64,000 nt of DNA from positions 1 through 64,000 of the forward strand of contig NZ_PJBS01000158.1 of the NCBI RefSeq assembly GCF_002836055.1, read 5' to 3'. Shown here piece by piece: positions 48,309 to 57,021 of this stretch. The number at the start of each line of letters is the position of its first letter. Position 1 is the first letter of the stretch. A program made the position numbers and the translations under genes. The notes under the pieces are model-generated. The model was not told where the DNA came from, made no database searches, and saw only the letters and a list, made by a program, of their open reading frames with translations. Origin of the DNA: Psychroflexus sp. MES1-P1E. Its GTDB lineage: Bacteria; Bacteroidota; Bacteroidia; Flavobacteriales; Flavobacteriaceae.

Positions 48309-50096
48309 CTAATGATCTGAAGCTTCTCCTACTCCAGCTGGTATTCTTACACTTTCAACCATTTCTTGAACTTCAAGTGGAGGTTCTGGTGTAAACTTAC
48401 TTATCACTATCGAAACAAAGAAGTTAACGAACATAGCAACAGATCCAAAGCCCTCCGGAGAAATACCAAACCACCAATCTTCTGAGGTACCTCCTCCAAA
48501 AAAGTCAAATTTGAATTTCAACATATAAAATAACATCAGACATATTCCTACTACCATACCTGCTATTGCACCCTCTTTATTCATTCGCTTATAAAATATA
48601 CCCAAAATTATAGCTGGAAAAAAAGAGGCTGCGGCTAAACCAAATGCTAGAGCAACAACTGCTGCCACAAAACCTGGTGGATTTATACCAAAATAACCTG
48701 CTACAACTACAGCTGCTACAGCTGCTAAACGCGCAGCGACTAATTCTGCTTTATCAGAAATATCTGGTTTGATCATTTTCTTGATAAGATCATGAGAAAC
48801 GGAAGAGGAAATCACCAATAAAAGTCCAGCAGCAGTGGATAATGCAGCAGCTAAACAGCCTGCCGCCACAAGAGCGATAACCCAGTTAGGTAAATCTGCT
48901 ATTTCTGGATTAGCTAGAACCATTATATCGCGATCTACATAAAGCTCATTTTTGTTGCTTGAAGGGTTTTCAACTAAACGTTCTCCGCTTTTGCCTCTTT
49001 CATTTTCTGAAAATATCGGAATTCCTGTTAAGGCATCACCGCCTTCTTTAGCAGCCCCTAAATATTGAATTTTACCATCGGAATCCTTATCTATCCAAGC
49101 GAGTAAACCCAAGTTTTCCCAAGTCGTAAACCATTTTGGCATTTCGGAATACTTTTTCTCGCTTACTGTTTCTATTAAATTAAGTTTTCCAAAAGAAGCA
49201 ACAGCGGGAGCTGTAATGTATAAAATTCCAATAAACAGCAATGCATATCCTGCAGATTTTCTTGCATCTTTAACCCGTTTAACGGTAAAGAATCTTACGA
49301 TAACATGAGGTAAACCAGCAGTACCTACCATTAAGGCAAGAGTAATTGCAATAACATCTATTAAATCTTTAGACCCTTCAGTATAAGCACTAAAACCAAG
49401 TTCCTGACTTAAACCATCTAGCTTGTCTAGCATGAAAGTGTCTGGTTGACTCGTCAGCGTATCTCCCATCCCAAACATTGGAATAGGATTTCCTGTCGCT
49501 TGAAAGGAGATGAAAATTGCAGGAACCAAAAAAGCAAAAATCAAAACACAATATTGAGCGACTTGGGTGTAAGTAATCCCTTTCATCCCCCCTAAAACGG
49601 CATAAAAAAGGACTATAATCATCCCAATGATGACTCCTGTTTCAATTTCTACTTCCAAAAATCTTGAAAAGACAACACCTACTCCACGCATTTGGCCAGC
49701 GATATAGGTAAAAGAAACAATCAATGCACAAATAACAGCAACAGATCGAGCTGTTTTTGAATAGTAACGGTCTCCTATAAAATCAGGGACTGTAAATTTT
49801 CCAAATTTTCTCAAATAAGGAGCTAGCAATAGGGCTAATAAAACAAAGCCACCTGTCCAGCCCATCAAGAAAACAGAACCATCGTACCCCATGAATGAGA
49901 TAATACCAGCCATCGATATGAAAGATGCCGCAGACATCCAATCTGCAGCAGTAGCCATGCCATTTGCTAAAGGCGAAACCCCTCCGCCAGCAACATAAAA
50001 CTCTTTAGTTGAACCCGCTCTGCTCCAAATCGCTATTCCGATGTACAGAGCAAATGAAACGCCAACAAAAATATAAGTAAGTAATTGAGAATCCAT
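48309..50096 (-). CDS. Sodium:solute symporter, VC_2705/ActP-like
   Basis: The protein is 595 aa with about 13 helices. It carries SSS landmarks: FYVAGGGVSPLANGMATAAD, WMSAASFISMAGIISFMGYD, YSKTARSVAVICALIVSFTY, GLPHVIVRFFTVKRVKDARK and AAALSTAAGLLLVISSSVSH. A hydrophilic insert of about 90 residues (near 320-400) separates helices, as in the VC_2705 subfamily. That subfamily always goes with a DUF4212 small subunit, which is encoded immediately upstream. Acetate or another short monocarboxylate is the likely substrate, from the synthetase and sensor nearby; this is inference. Confidence 0.9.
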   Translation of the reverse strand: MDSQLLTYIFVGVSFALYIGIAIWSRAGSTKEFYVAGGGVSPLANGMATAADWMSAASFISMAGIISFMGYDGSVFLMGWTGGFVLLALLLAPYLRKFGKFTVPDFIGDRYYSKTARSVAVICALIVSFTYIAGQMRGVGVVFSRFLEVEIETGVIIGMIIVLFYAVLGGMKGITYTQVAQYCVLIFAFLVPAIFISFQATGNPIPMFGMGDTLTSQPDTFMLDKLDGLSQELGFSAYTEGSKDLIDVIAITLALMVGTAGLPHVIVRFFTVKRVKDARKSAGYALLFIGILYITAPAVASFGKLNLIETVSEKKYSEMPKWFTTWENLGLLAWIDKDSDGKIQYLGAAKEGGDALTGIPIFSENERGKSGERLVENPSSNKNELYVDRDIMVLANPEIADLPNWVIALVAAGCLAAALSTAAGLLLVISSSVSHDLIKKMIKPDISDKAELVAARLAAVAAVVVAGYFGINPPGFVAAVVALAFGLAAASFFPAIILGIFYKRMNKEGAIAGMVVGICLMLFYMLKFKFDFFGGGTSEDWWFGISPEGFGSVAMFVNFFVSIVISKFTPEPPLEVQEMVESVRIPAGVGEASDH

Positions 50097-50103
50097 AGTT
50101 TAT

Positions 50104-50376
50104 TTATTTATCGTATCCGTATTTTTTATCTAATTTGTTCATTAACCTTACGTACACAAATATCAATATGATGAATACGTAGATAGACCCTTGTTGTGCG
50201 AACCAAAAGCCAACATTGAAGCCTCCTATCTGAAATTGGTCTAGCCAGTCTTTAAAAATTATACCTGCTCCATAGGATACTAAAAACCAAATGGGGAGTA
50301 GTATAGCAAGATATTTGAGGTTTTCTCTCCAATAAGCGGAGGCGTGTTTCTGTTTGTTGTCAGTTTGTTTATCCAT
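50104..50376 (-). CDS. DUF4212 symporter small subunit
   Basis: The protein is 90 aa with two hydrophobic helices (LKYLAILLPIWFLVSYGAGI and QQGSIYVFIILIFVYVRLMN). The family signature AYWRENLKYLAILL lies before the first helix, and YVRLMNKLDKKYG follows the second. This is the putative small subunit of VC_2705-type sodium symporters. It is encoded seven bases upstream of the symporter and two bases after the porin gene. Confidence 0.93.
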   Translation of the reverse strand: MDKQTDNKQKHASAYWRENLKYLAILLPIWFLVSYGAGIIFKDWLDQFQIGGFNVGFWFAQQGSIYVFIILIFVYVRLMNKLDKKYGYDK

Positions 50377-50378
50377 AG

Positions 50379-51596
50379 TTATAAGTATATCATAGCCTGA
50401 AGGCTAAGGGTGTTCTGGTTTATAGTTCCGAATGATTCTGATTTGTACTCTAAAGTTAATTTTGAATTATGACCATTCAGATAGGCGTTAATCCCCAATC
50501 CAAAAATAGTTCTATCCTGATCTGAAGCATCTATAAAAGTATAGTTATAGGAAACGTAGGGTTGAAAACGAGTTGTAGATTTTGCACTTGGCAAAAGATA
50601 GCCAAAGTGTCCGTAAAGCATTTCGCCAGAAGAATAGGGTCCTAAAAAATAATTGGTCCCATAGTCATTGGATTGGAAAACGGCATAACTTGTCAAAGAA
50701 GCTCCATTTTCTCCTATGGGAGCGTCATAAAATAAATCTGCAGCAAAAAGGTTCACATTCTCACCAACAGATTGATTTTCTTTAACGATAATGGCACCAT
50801 TTGGATGATGGAAAAACCCTGCACCTACATTAAAAATACGCTCAGTACCTAAGTAAGTCCCTACTTTATAGGGGAGGAAGTTGGATTCCAGATTGTGGAA
50901 ATTATATGCAAAATAACCTGTGTACGTTTTTCCAGCTTCAGCAGTCCCCAAAATATTAGCACCTTGGTAAACTGCATTTGTATCAGATAAAGGATTGGTG
51001 TCTAGACCATTCACAATTGCTTCATTGATTGCAACGTTATATTGAAGCTTTCCAAAATTACCTTTAGCAAATACACCAACATGCCTGGCAAACTGGTCTG
51101 TAAGTCCTAAAGTAGCCCAAGACGATCTATTGTTATCTAATGTCATCAAATTCAAAGTGCTTTGAGAGTTCAATCTCGACAAACCGTTCCAATAATGAAG
51201 TCCTCCTCCAACAGTGATCTGATCTGAAATATCGTATTGTGCCCAAGCTTCATGCATAAAAACTTGAGGAGCACCATCGGCTCCTAGAGGATCCATATTC
51301 TGAGCATTCAAGCTATTAATACCAATGTGAGTTAGAATTAGGAAGTCTTTTGCTAGTTGACCATAAACGAGTAATCGTGCACGTCTTAATTGAAATGAAA
51401 CATCGGCTTGGTCGTCTGGACGAGAGTCTGAAAAATTAGCTTGCGTTTGAACCCAAGTTAAAATTCTAACATACTTGTTATCGTTGTCGTCAAACTTAAT
51501 TTTAAATCCTCCCTTATAATTAGGTGAGCCTTGAGAAAATGCACTGTTGCTAAAAAATAAAGCTAATAATGCGAAGAGTGTAATATAATGTCTCAT
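50379..51596 (-). CDS. Outer-membrane porin of the acid-uptake operon
   Basis: The protein is 405 aa. The signal peptide MRHYITLFALLALFFSNSAF is followed by a beta barrel with OprO/P-like starts (GGFKIKFDDNDNKYVRILTW, VSFQLRRARLLVYGQLAKDF) and ends LTLEYKSESFGTINQNTLSL then QAMIYL. It is the first gene of the porin-DUF4212-symporter run with two-base spacing, so outer and inner membrane steps of one uptake route are probably co-expressed. The solute is inferred to be a short organic acid. Confidence 0.85.
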   Translation of the reverse strand: MRHYITLFALLALFFSNSAFSQGSPNYKGGFKIKFDDNDNKYVRILTWVQTQANFSDSRPDDQADVSFQLRRARLLVYGQLAKDFLILTHIGINSLNAQNMDPLGADGAPQVFMHEAWAQYDISDQITVGGGLHYWNGLSRLNSQSTLNLMTLDNNRSSWATLGLTDQFARHVGVFAKGNFGKLQYNVAINEAIVNGLDTNPLSDTNAVYQGANILGTAEAGKTYTGYFAYNFHNLESNFLPYKVGTYLGTERIFNVGAGFFHHPNGAIIVKENQSVGENVNLFAADLFYDAPIGENGASLTSYAVFQSNDYGTNYFLGPYSSGEMLYGHFGYLLPSAKSTTRFQPYVSYNYTFIDASDQDRTIFGLGINAYLNGHNSKLTLEYKSESFGTINQNTLSLQAMIYL

Positions 51597-51599
51597 TAT

Positions 51600-51648
51600 G
51601 TGTCAAGTTTTTAATTTTTTAAACTTTTTATTGCTAATAACTTGGCAC
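51600..51648. promoter_or_regulatory. Inverted repeat in the porin-operon leader
   Basis: GTGTCAAGTT (51600-51609) and AACTTGGCAC (51639-51648) are inverse copies with one mismatch, separated by an AT-rich spacer and placed just before the porin start. It could be an operator, perhaps for the helix-turn-helix protein encoded next door, or an mRNA leader stem. Confidence 0.5.
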
Positions 51649-51709
51649 GAACTTCAAATAATAAATCTGTTAATTAAAATTAAATATATATTTTTGGTAA
51701 CTGGTATAG

Positions 51710-52123
51710 CTAATCTTTAAATCGCTCCCATTTTATGATCATGAATTTGTCTCCAAGTTCAGTGACAATAACACCAGATCCCTTTGTATTCTCTGGTAGA
51801 GAAAAGTAATTTCCGAGTTCGCTTTGACTCAAAATTTTGTAGGTAGGATGAAAATCTAAATTCTGAACTTTTTGAATGTTATACTTCTTAACCCAGTTCA
51901 TCACGCTCACATGAGAAATTCCTAAAATGCGTTCAATTTCACGATAAGTGAGCCCTTCCAAATAAAGCTGAAGCGCTTTAGTCACATAATACTGATCAAT
52001 TTTTTTTCCCAATTTATTAACAGTAAAAAAGTAATTGCATGATTTACATTTATAGCGTTGACGCTTATTGACAATGCCACTTTTCACTATTTTATCAGAT
52101 TGACATTGAGGACAAAAATCCAT
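51710..52123 (-). CDS. Stand-alone zinc-ribbon/HTH protein of IS1 InsA type, putative regulator
   Basis: The protein is 137 aa. The amino-terminal zinc ribbon MDFCPQCQSDKIVKSGIVNK, then RYKCKSCNYFF, has two CxxC pairs. A helix-turn-helix follows, about residues 50-88 (LQLYLEGLTYREIERILGIS, HVSVMNWVKKYN). Both parts resemble IS1/IS1595 transposase leaders (InsA). The last 45 or so residues (LPENTKGSGVIVTELGDKFM) are not transposase-like, and no DDE catalytic domain or terminal repeat is found. The gene is intact and lies 113 bases upstream of the porin operon on the same strand, which suggests a transposase-derived transcription factor. That role is inference. Confidence 0.75.
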   Translation of the reverse strand: MDFCPQCQSDKIVKSGIVNKRQRYKCKSCNYFFTVNKLGKKIDQYYVTKALQLYLEGLTYREIERILGISHVSVMNWVKKYNIQKVQNLDFHPTYKILSQSELGNYFSLPENTKGSGVIVTELGDKFMIIKWERFKD

Positions 52124-52183
52124 ATATATTAATTTTGCATAAATATATCAATTTAGCAAAATATTATTACGAAATTATCTATA

Positions 52184-52221
52184 AATAAAAAACCCAAAAG
52201 TCGATAGATCGGCTTTTGGGT
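52184..52221 (-). terminator. Terminator after bshB1
   Basis: ACCCAAAAG and CTTTTGGGT pair, with a partly paired GATCG/CGAT interior. On the minus strand a T-rich run (TTTTTTATTT) follows. It lies just past the bshB1 stop. Confidence 0.85.
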
Positions 52222-52247
52222 GATGCGTTTTTGATTTAATTTTTTTT

Positions 52248-52964
52248 TTAGATAAGATCTAAAATTGAGTCAACTGCTGGATAGCGTTCAACAGTGAATC
52301 CTTCTCCATGTTCAGTGCCTATGATTCGACCTAAATTTCTAGCTCTGTAAGTCACACTGTCAATGAAATTAGAGCTTGAAATTGGAGTGTTTGGTTCGTT
52401 GCTACCTTGATCAAAAAATTGAGTTTTGTAAGCTTTTACACTCTCTAGCTTCTTCTCCATAAAACCAGAAATATCTACAACGAAATCTGGCTCTATATCG
52501 TACCACTGTATATAATGATAAATATGTTTTGGCCTCCATTCCTTTTGAAAGTTGCCTTCATAAATCGTTTCAATCTTTTTTAAGCCACTTAAAAAACAGG
52601 CATCACTCACAAGTCTGCTTCCTTTCCCATGATCTATATGTCTATCATGTATAGCATTACACAGGATAACTTCAGGTCTATACTTGCGCAAAATTTTGAT
52701 AATTTCTAATTGGTGAGCCGTATTATTTGAAAAAAAACCATCACTGAATTCCAGGTTTTTCCTCATCCTCACTCCAAGAATTTCAGCAGCATCTTTGGCT
52801 TCTTGGTCGCGCGTTTCTGCAGTTCCACGAGTTCCAAGCTCACCACGGGTAAGGTCTAATATCCCAACTTTTTTTCCTTTTTCAACTTCTTTAGCTAAGG
52901 TGCCAGAGCAACTCAACTCTATATCGTCTGGATGTGCTCCTATTGCTAATATATCTAATTTCAT
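52248..52964 (-). CDS. bshB1: Bacillithiol biosynthesis deacetylase BshB1
   Basis: The protein is 238 aa, of the LmbE/PIG-L deacetylase fold. The zinc motif AIGAHPDDIELSCSGTLAKE contains the catalytic PDD. LDLTRGELGTRGTAETRDQE, HDRHIDHGKGS (second zinc histidines) and FFDQGSNEPNTPISS are BshB1 hallmarks. It removes the acetyl group from GlcNAc-malate to give GlcN-malate in bacillithiol synthesis. nhaC ends three bases upstream of its start, so it may be read through from nhaC. bshA and bshC are not in the window. Confidence 0.95.
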   Translation of the reverse strand: MKLDILAIGAHPDDIELSCSGTLAKEVEKGKKVGILDLTRGELGTRGTAETRDQEAKDAAEILGVRMRKNLEFSDGFFSNNTAHQLEIIKILRKYRPEVILCNAIHDRHIDHGKGSRLVSDACFLSGLKKIETIYEGNFQKEWRPKHIYHYIQWYDIEPDFVVDISGFMEKKLESVKAYKTQFFDQGSNEPNTPISSSNFIDSVTYRARNLGRIIGTEHGEGFTVERYPAVDSILDLI

Positions 52965-52967
52965 AAT

Positions 52968-54440
52968 TTACTTTTTCGTCAATTGTTTAATCTTAATGTT
53001 GAAAGCTGCAAAAATTAGAGTGACAAATGGGCTCAAATAGTTAAAAATCGCATAAAAGAAATAATCCGCTACAGGAACTCCAAGTACTCCACTGTGATAC
53101 GCTCCACAAGTGTTCCAAGGAATTAAAACAGAAGTCACAGTTCCAGAATCTTCTAAAGTTCGGCTTAAGTTTTCAGGGGCTAACCCTTTTTTCTCATAAG
53201 CTTTGGCAAACATTTTCCCAGGGACAACAATGGCCAAATACTGATCAGAGGCGGTTAAATTCAAAACTAAACAACTAGTAACCGTACTAAAAAACAAACC
53301 AAAAATAGATGTAAATAAATTCAAGAGGGCTTCACTTATTCTTTCCAAAGCTCCAATCGCATCCATAATTCCACCAAATACCATGGCACAGATAATCAAC
53401 CAAATAGTCCCTAGCATGCCAGCCATTCCACCAGCAGAAAATAAGTCTTGTAAAGATTTGTTTTCTGAAGGGATGGTAATTTCCACAGTAATTGCATTTA
53501 TAATTCCTCTATAAGCGGTTTCAAAGTTTAAGGCTTCCCCTCCTCCAATCATTTGAACGAGATCTGGCTGAAAAATAAGTGCAGATCCAGCAGCTAATAA
53601 TGTTCCTAAAAGCAATGCAATAAGTGGAGGTGTCTTTTTTATAATTAAAGCAATCACTATAACGGGAACTACAAATAGCCATGGAGTGATGTTAAAAGAG
53701 GCGTCAATAGAATCCAGGATTTCTTCAGGATTGGTTTGTCCAGAGGTGTCTAAATTAAGACCTATAATAATGAAAGCAATAAGGGTAACTATTATTGTAG
53801 GAACTGTAGTTAAAGTCATATACCTAATGTGAGTAAACAAATCTGTACCCGCCATGGCAGGAGCCAAATTTGTCGTATCACTCATAGGAGATAGTTTATC
53901 GCCAAAATATCCGCCAGAGAGGACAGCCCCAGCAGTCATGGCGACCGATACTCCAAGCGCTTCAGCTATACCAATTAAGGCAATCCCAACGGTCGCCGAA
54001 GTCGTCCAACTACTCCCTGTTGCGATCGAGATCACTGAGCAAATTACCACGGTAGCTGCCAAAAATATAGTAGGGTTTAAAATTTGCAATCCATAGTATA
54101 TCATTGTTGGAATAATACCACTCAGCAGCCAGGTTCCAGCGAGTGCTCCAACCATCAGTAAAATAAGAATAGGCTCGACGGTCGCCTTAATATTCTTAGC
54201 CACATCCTCTATCATCACTTCAAACTTAACCCCTTTCACAACACCAACAATAGCGGCAACGGCTCCACCCATCAATAAAATGAACTGATTAGAACCTCCT
54301 AAGGAATCATCTCCATATATAAATACATTGTAGGCAAGCATACCTATTAAAGCTATAATTGGGACAAGGGCTTGCCAAATACTTAATCTTATCTTGGAAT
54401 TGGACTGAATTTCTTCAGTATTGTTTGAAGCTTCACTCAT
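52968..54440 (-). CDS. nhaC: Na+/H+ antiporter NhaC
   Basis: The protein is 490 aa with about 11-12 helices. It has NhaC-family motifs: VGALAGTWLLSGIIPTMIYY, SWTTSATVGIALIGIAEALG, SGGYFGDKLSPMSDTTNLAP (with acidic residues for ion binding), DQYLAIVVPGKMFAKAYEKK and PWNTCGAYHSGVLGVPVADY. It expels sodium in exchange for protons. It is the first gene of the nhaC-bshB1 pair. Confidence 0.93.
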   Translation of the reverse strand: MSEASNNTEEIQSNSKIRLSIWQALVPIIALIGMLAYNVFIYGDDSLGGSNQFILLMGGAVAAIVGVVKGVKFEVMIEDVAKNIKATVEPILILLMVGALAGTWLLSGIIPTMIYYGLQILNPTIFLAATVVICSVISIATGSSWTTSATVGIALIGIAEALGVSVAMTAGAVLSGGYFGDKLSPMSDTTNLAPAMAGTDLFTHIRYMTLTTVPTIIVTLIAFIIIGLNLDTSGQTNPEEILDSIDASFNITPWLFVVPVIVIALIIKKTPPLIALLLGTLLAAGSALIFQPDLVQMIGGGEALNFETAYRGIINAITVEITIPSENKSLQDLFSAGGMAGMLGTIWLIICAMVFGGIMDAIGALERISEALLNLFTSIFGLFFSTVTSCLVLNLTASDQYLAIVVPGKMFAKAYEKKGLAPENLSRTLEDSGTVTSVLIPWNTCGAYHSGVLGVPVADYFFYAIFNYLSPFVTLIFAAFNIKIKQLTKK

Positions 54441-54715
54441 GTTTAGAATTTAAAATGAACGTAATGTTACAATTTTGTGACTTATTTCACAATAAAAAAG
54501 TAGAGTTTTATCAACATTAGATAATCAATAGCCTTGTTTTCAACGGGTTGTTTATTTTTCTAGTCTCGTTTTCTTAATGTATTTCTAATTTGCGTCAAGC
54601 TATCAAAAACAAAATCACTATCAATAATTTAACAAGGTTTTCTAGCCTAGTAATTGTCCTTTAATGAAGAAGGTGTAAATTTGTAATACTTTATTTTGAA
54701 ACTAAAATTCGTAAT
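54441..54715. other. Divergent promoter region of nhaC and lpdA
   Basis: These 275 AT-rich bases carry the lpdA promoter (next entry). No clear minus-strand pair for nhaC was picked out and no other feature was seen. Confidence 0.5.
54654..54683 (+). promoter_or_regulatory. Promoter of lpdA
   Basis: TTG (54654) and TAAATTTG (54676-54683) are 19 bases apart, an exact match to the Bacteroidota -33/-7 form. The lpdA ATG lies 33 bases after the -7 box. Confidence 0.8.
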
Positions 54716-56122
54716 ATGAATACATACGATGTAGCCGTAATCGGCTCTGGACCTGGAGGCTATGTAGCAGCCATTCGCTGTGCACAATTAGGCATGAAAA
54801 CCGTCATTATTGAAAAATATGCAACCAAAGGTGGAACTTGCCTTAATGTAGGCTGTATACCCTCTAAAGCTTTGCTAGATTCTTCACATCACTACGAGGA
54901 CGCCATAAAAAACTTTGAAGAACACGGGATAGATATTTCTGGAGAAGTCAAGGTCAATTTGGGAAATATGATGAAACGTAAGTCTGGTGTTGTGGATCAA
55001 ACCACCAAAGGAATTGATTTTCTAATGGAAAAAAATAACATAGAGTCTTACCAAGGTATTGGATCTTTCAAAGACAAAACACACATCATCATTACTGATG
55101 GTGCGGGTAAGGAGACTGAAATTGAAGCTAAAAACACCATTATCGCTACAGGAAGTAAGCCTTCTAGCTTACCTTTTATCGATATTGACAAAGAACGAAT
55201 TATCACCTCTACCGAAGCTCTTTCCTTAAAAGAAATTCCAAAACACCTCATTATGATTGGTGGTGGAGTGATTGGTCTTGAGCTAGGACAAGTCTATAAA
55301 AGACTAGGGGCAGAAGTTACTGTCTTGGAGTATATGGATCGCATCATACCTGGCATGGACAAAGACCAAAGCAAGGAATTGATGAAAGCCATGAAAAAAC
55401 AAAAAGCTAAATTCATGCTTTCTCATAAGGTGAAATCCGTCGAGCGCAACGGAGATGAAATCACGGTGAAGGCTGATGATAAAAATGGTAAAGAAGTTGA
55501 ATTTAAAGGAGATTACTGCCTAGTTTCTGTTGGAAGACGACCTTTTACTGACGGTTTAAATGCCGATAAAGCTGGCATTGAAATCAATGAAAATGGGAAG
55601 GTAAAAGTGAATGAGAAATTACAAACGACGGCAGATAATATTTATGCCATAGGAGATGTCATTGAAGGCCTAATGCTTGCTCATAAAGCTGAGGAAGAAG
55701 GCACATTCGTCGCTGAAGTCATCTCAGGTCAAAAACCACACATCAACTATAACCTTATTCCAAATGTGGTTTACACTTGGCCAGAAGTAGCTTCTGTCGG
55801 TAAAAACGAAGAACAACTCATTGAAGATAACATCAAGTATAACACTGGTAAATTCCCGATGCGTGCGCTAGGAAGATCTAGAGCTAGTGGAGATGTAGAC
55901 GGGTTTGTAAAGATTTTTTCAGATAAAGAGACAGACGAAGTTCTCGGAGTACATATGGTTGGCGCCAGAGTAGCCGATCTTATCGCAGAAGCAGTGACAG
56001 CTATGGAATTCCGAGCGAGTGCAGAAGATATAGCCAGGATGAGTCACGCTCACCCAACCTATGCAGAAGCTGTAAAAGAAGCAGCGCTTGCCGCGACAGG
56101 CAATAGAGCTTTACATATTTAA
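54716..56122 (+). CDS. lpdA: Dihydrolipoyl dehydrogenase
   Basis: The protein is 468 aa, the E3 component of pyruvate/2-oxoglutarate dehydrogenase and of the glycine cleavage system. The FAD-binding start VIGSGPGGYVAAIRCAQLG and the redox disulfide GGTCLNVGCIPSKALL come first. Next are the NAD-binding GGGVIGLELGQVYKRLGAEV and YAIGDVIEGLMLAHKAEEEG. The carboxyl dimerisation domain has the catalytic HAHPTYAEAVKEAAL. It stands alone with its own promoter and terminator and so serves several complexes encoded elsewhere. Confidence 0.97.
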   Translation: MNTYDVAVIGSGPGGYVAAIRCAQLGMKTVIIEKYATKGGTCLNVGCIPSKALLDSSHHYEDAIKNFEEHGIDISGEVKVNLGNMMKRKSGVVDQTTKGIDFLMEKNNIESYQGIGSFKDKTHIIITDGAGKETEIEAKNTIIATGSKPSSLPFIDIDKERIITSTEALSLKEIPKHLIMIGGGVIGLELGQVYKRLGAEVTVLEYMDRIIPGMDKDQSKELMKAMKKQKAKFMLSHKVKSVERNGDEITVKADDKNGKEVEFKGDYCLVSVGRRPFTDGLNADKAGIEINENGKVKVNEKLQTTADNIYAIGDVIEGLMLAHKAEEEGTFVAEVISGQKPHINYNLIPNVVYTWPEVASVGKNEEQLIEDNIKYNTGKFPMRALGRSRASGDVDGFVKIFSDKETDEVLGVHMVGARVADLIAEAVTAMEFRASAEDIARMSHAHPTYAEAVKEAALAATGNRALHI

Positions 56123-56143
56123 ACCTTCCACAAGGATCAAACT

Positions 56144-56172
56144 AACCGGTATAGAAATATATCGGTTTTTTT
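56144..56172 (+). terminator. Terminator after lpdA
   Basis: AACCGGTATA and TATATCGGTT pair with one G-T wobble around GAAA, followed by a T8 run. Confidence 0.9.
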
Positions 56173-56318
56173 TATTCTGATTTTGTTAGCGTCAACCTCA
56201 AGTTTGAAGACAGGAAGCTTCTAGCTGTTCTTGATTTAAAGCCCCGTCCTGAGTAAACGTTAATTTCAATAGCTGTAACTTTGGTTTATATATTAATCAT
56301 CTGAAGCCTTTTTAAAAA

Positions 56319-57020
56319 ATGAAAATAGCTGGTATAGATTCCTGTCCATTGGGCTGGATTGTGATTTTACAAGACCAAAACAAATTTTCTAGTTTGGCCG
56401 TCACTCAATTTTCAGAATTGATCGCTTTACACTCCGATCTAAAACGTGTATTTATAGATATTCCCATCGGTTTATCTTCTGAAAATTTCTGTAGAACGGT
56501 GGAAAGCTCTATGCGAAAGCAATTGGAAAAAAGAGCATCTACGATTTTTACACCAGCCTGCCGAGAGGCTGTTTATGCCAAAAATTATGACGAGGCTCGT
56601 GAAATCAACAAAAGGGTTTTAGGAAAGAGCATCTCTATTCAAAGCCATAATATTTCTAAAAAAATAAAAGAAATCGATCAGTTTTTTCAGAAAAAATCAA
56701 ACGCCTTAGAAATTTATGAAAGCCATCCTGAAATTGATTTCAAATACTTAAACGGATCTAAGGTAATCAGCTCCAAAAAGTCTACTAAAGAGGGATTCCA
56801 AGAGCGTTTTCAACTTCTCATAAGCTTGGCTCCTGAACTCGAAGACCTCTATCACTCTATCACATCTACGTACCCAAAATCGAAAGTAAAACCAGACGAT
56901 ATACTCGATGCAATGGTTCTTTGCCTCTCAAATTCAAAAAGTGAAACAAACAAACTAAGGTTTATTGAAGATGAAAACCATACAGATGCAAATGGTATTT
57001 TAGTAAAAATCGCTTATTAG
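56319..57020 (+). CDS. DUF429 protein (predicted RNase H-like nuclease fold)
   Basis: The protein is 233 aa. It starts MKIAGIDSCPLGWIVILQD, with the D-x-C-x-x-G-W start of DUF429, then VFIDIPIGLSSE, RASTIFTPACREAVYAKNYD, YESHPEIDFKYLNG and KPDDILDAMVLCLSN, which supply conserved acidic residues. Distant relatedness to RNase H-like nucleases has been proposed for the family; no function is established. It converges with the marC-type gene, whose stop is one base away. Confidence 0.85.
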   Translation: MKIAGIDSCPLGWIVILQDQNKFSSLAVTQFSELIALHSDLKRVFIDIPIGLSSENFCRTVESSMRKQLEKRASTIFTPACREAVYAKNYDEAREINKRVLGKSISIQSHNISKKIKEIDQFFQKKSNALEIYESHPEIDFKYLNGSKVISSKKSTKEGFQERFQLLISLAPELEDLYHSITSTYPKSKVKPDDILDAMVLCLSNSKSETNKLRFIEDENHTDANGILVKIAY

Positions 57021-57021
57021 C

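Noticed and set aside
51639-51656. Sigma-54-like TTGGCACG element before the porin operon
   Set aside because: It points away from the porin gene, the TTGC half is poor, and sigma-54 use here is not supported by an NtrC-type activator.
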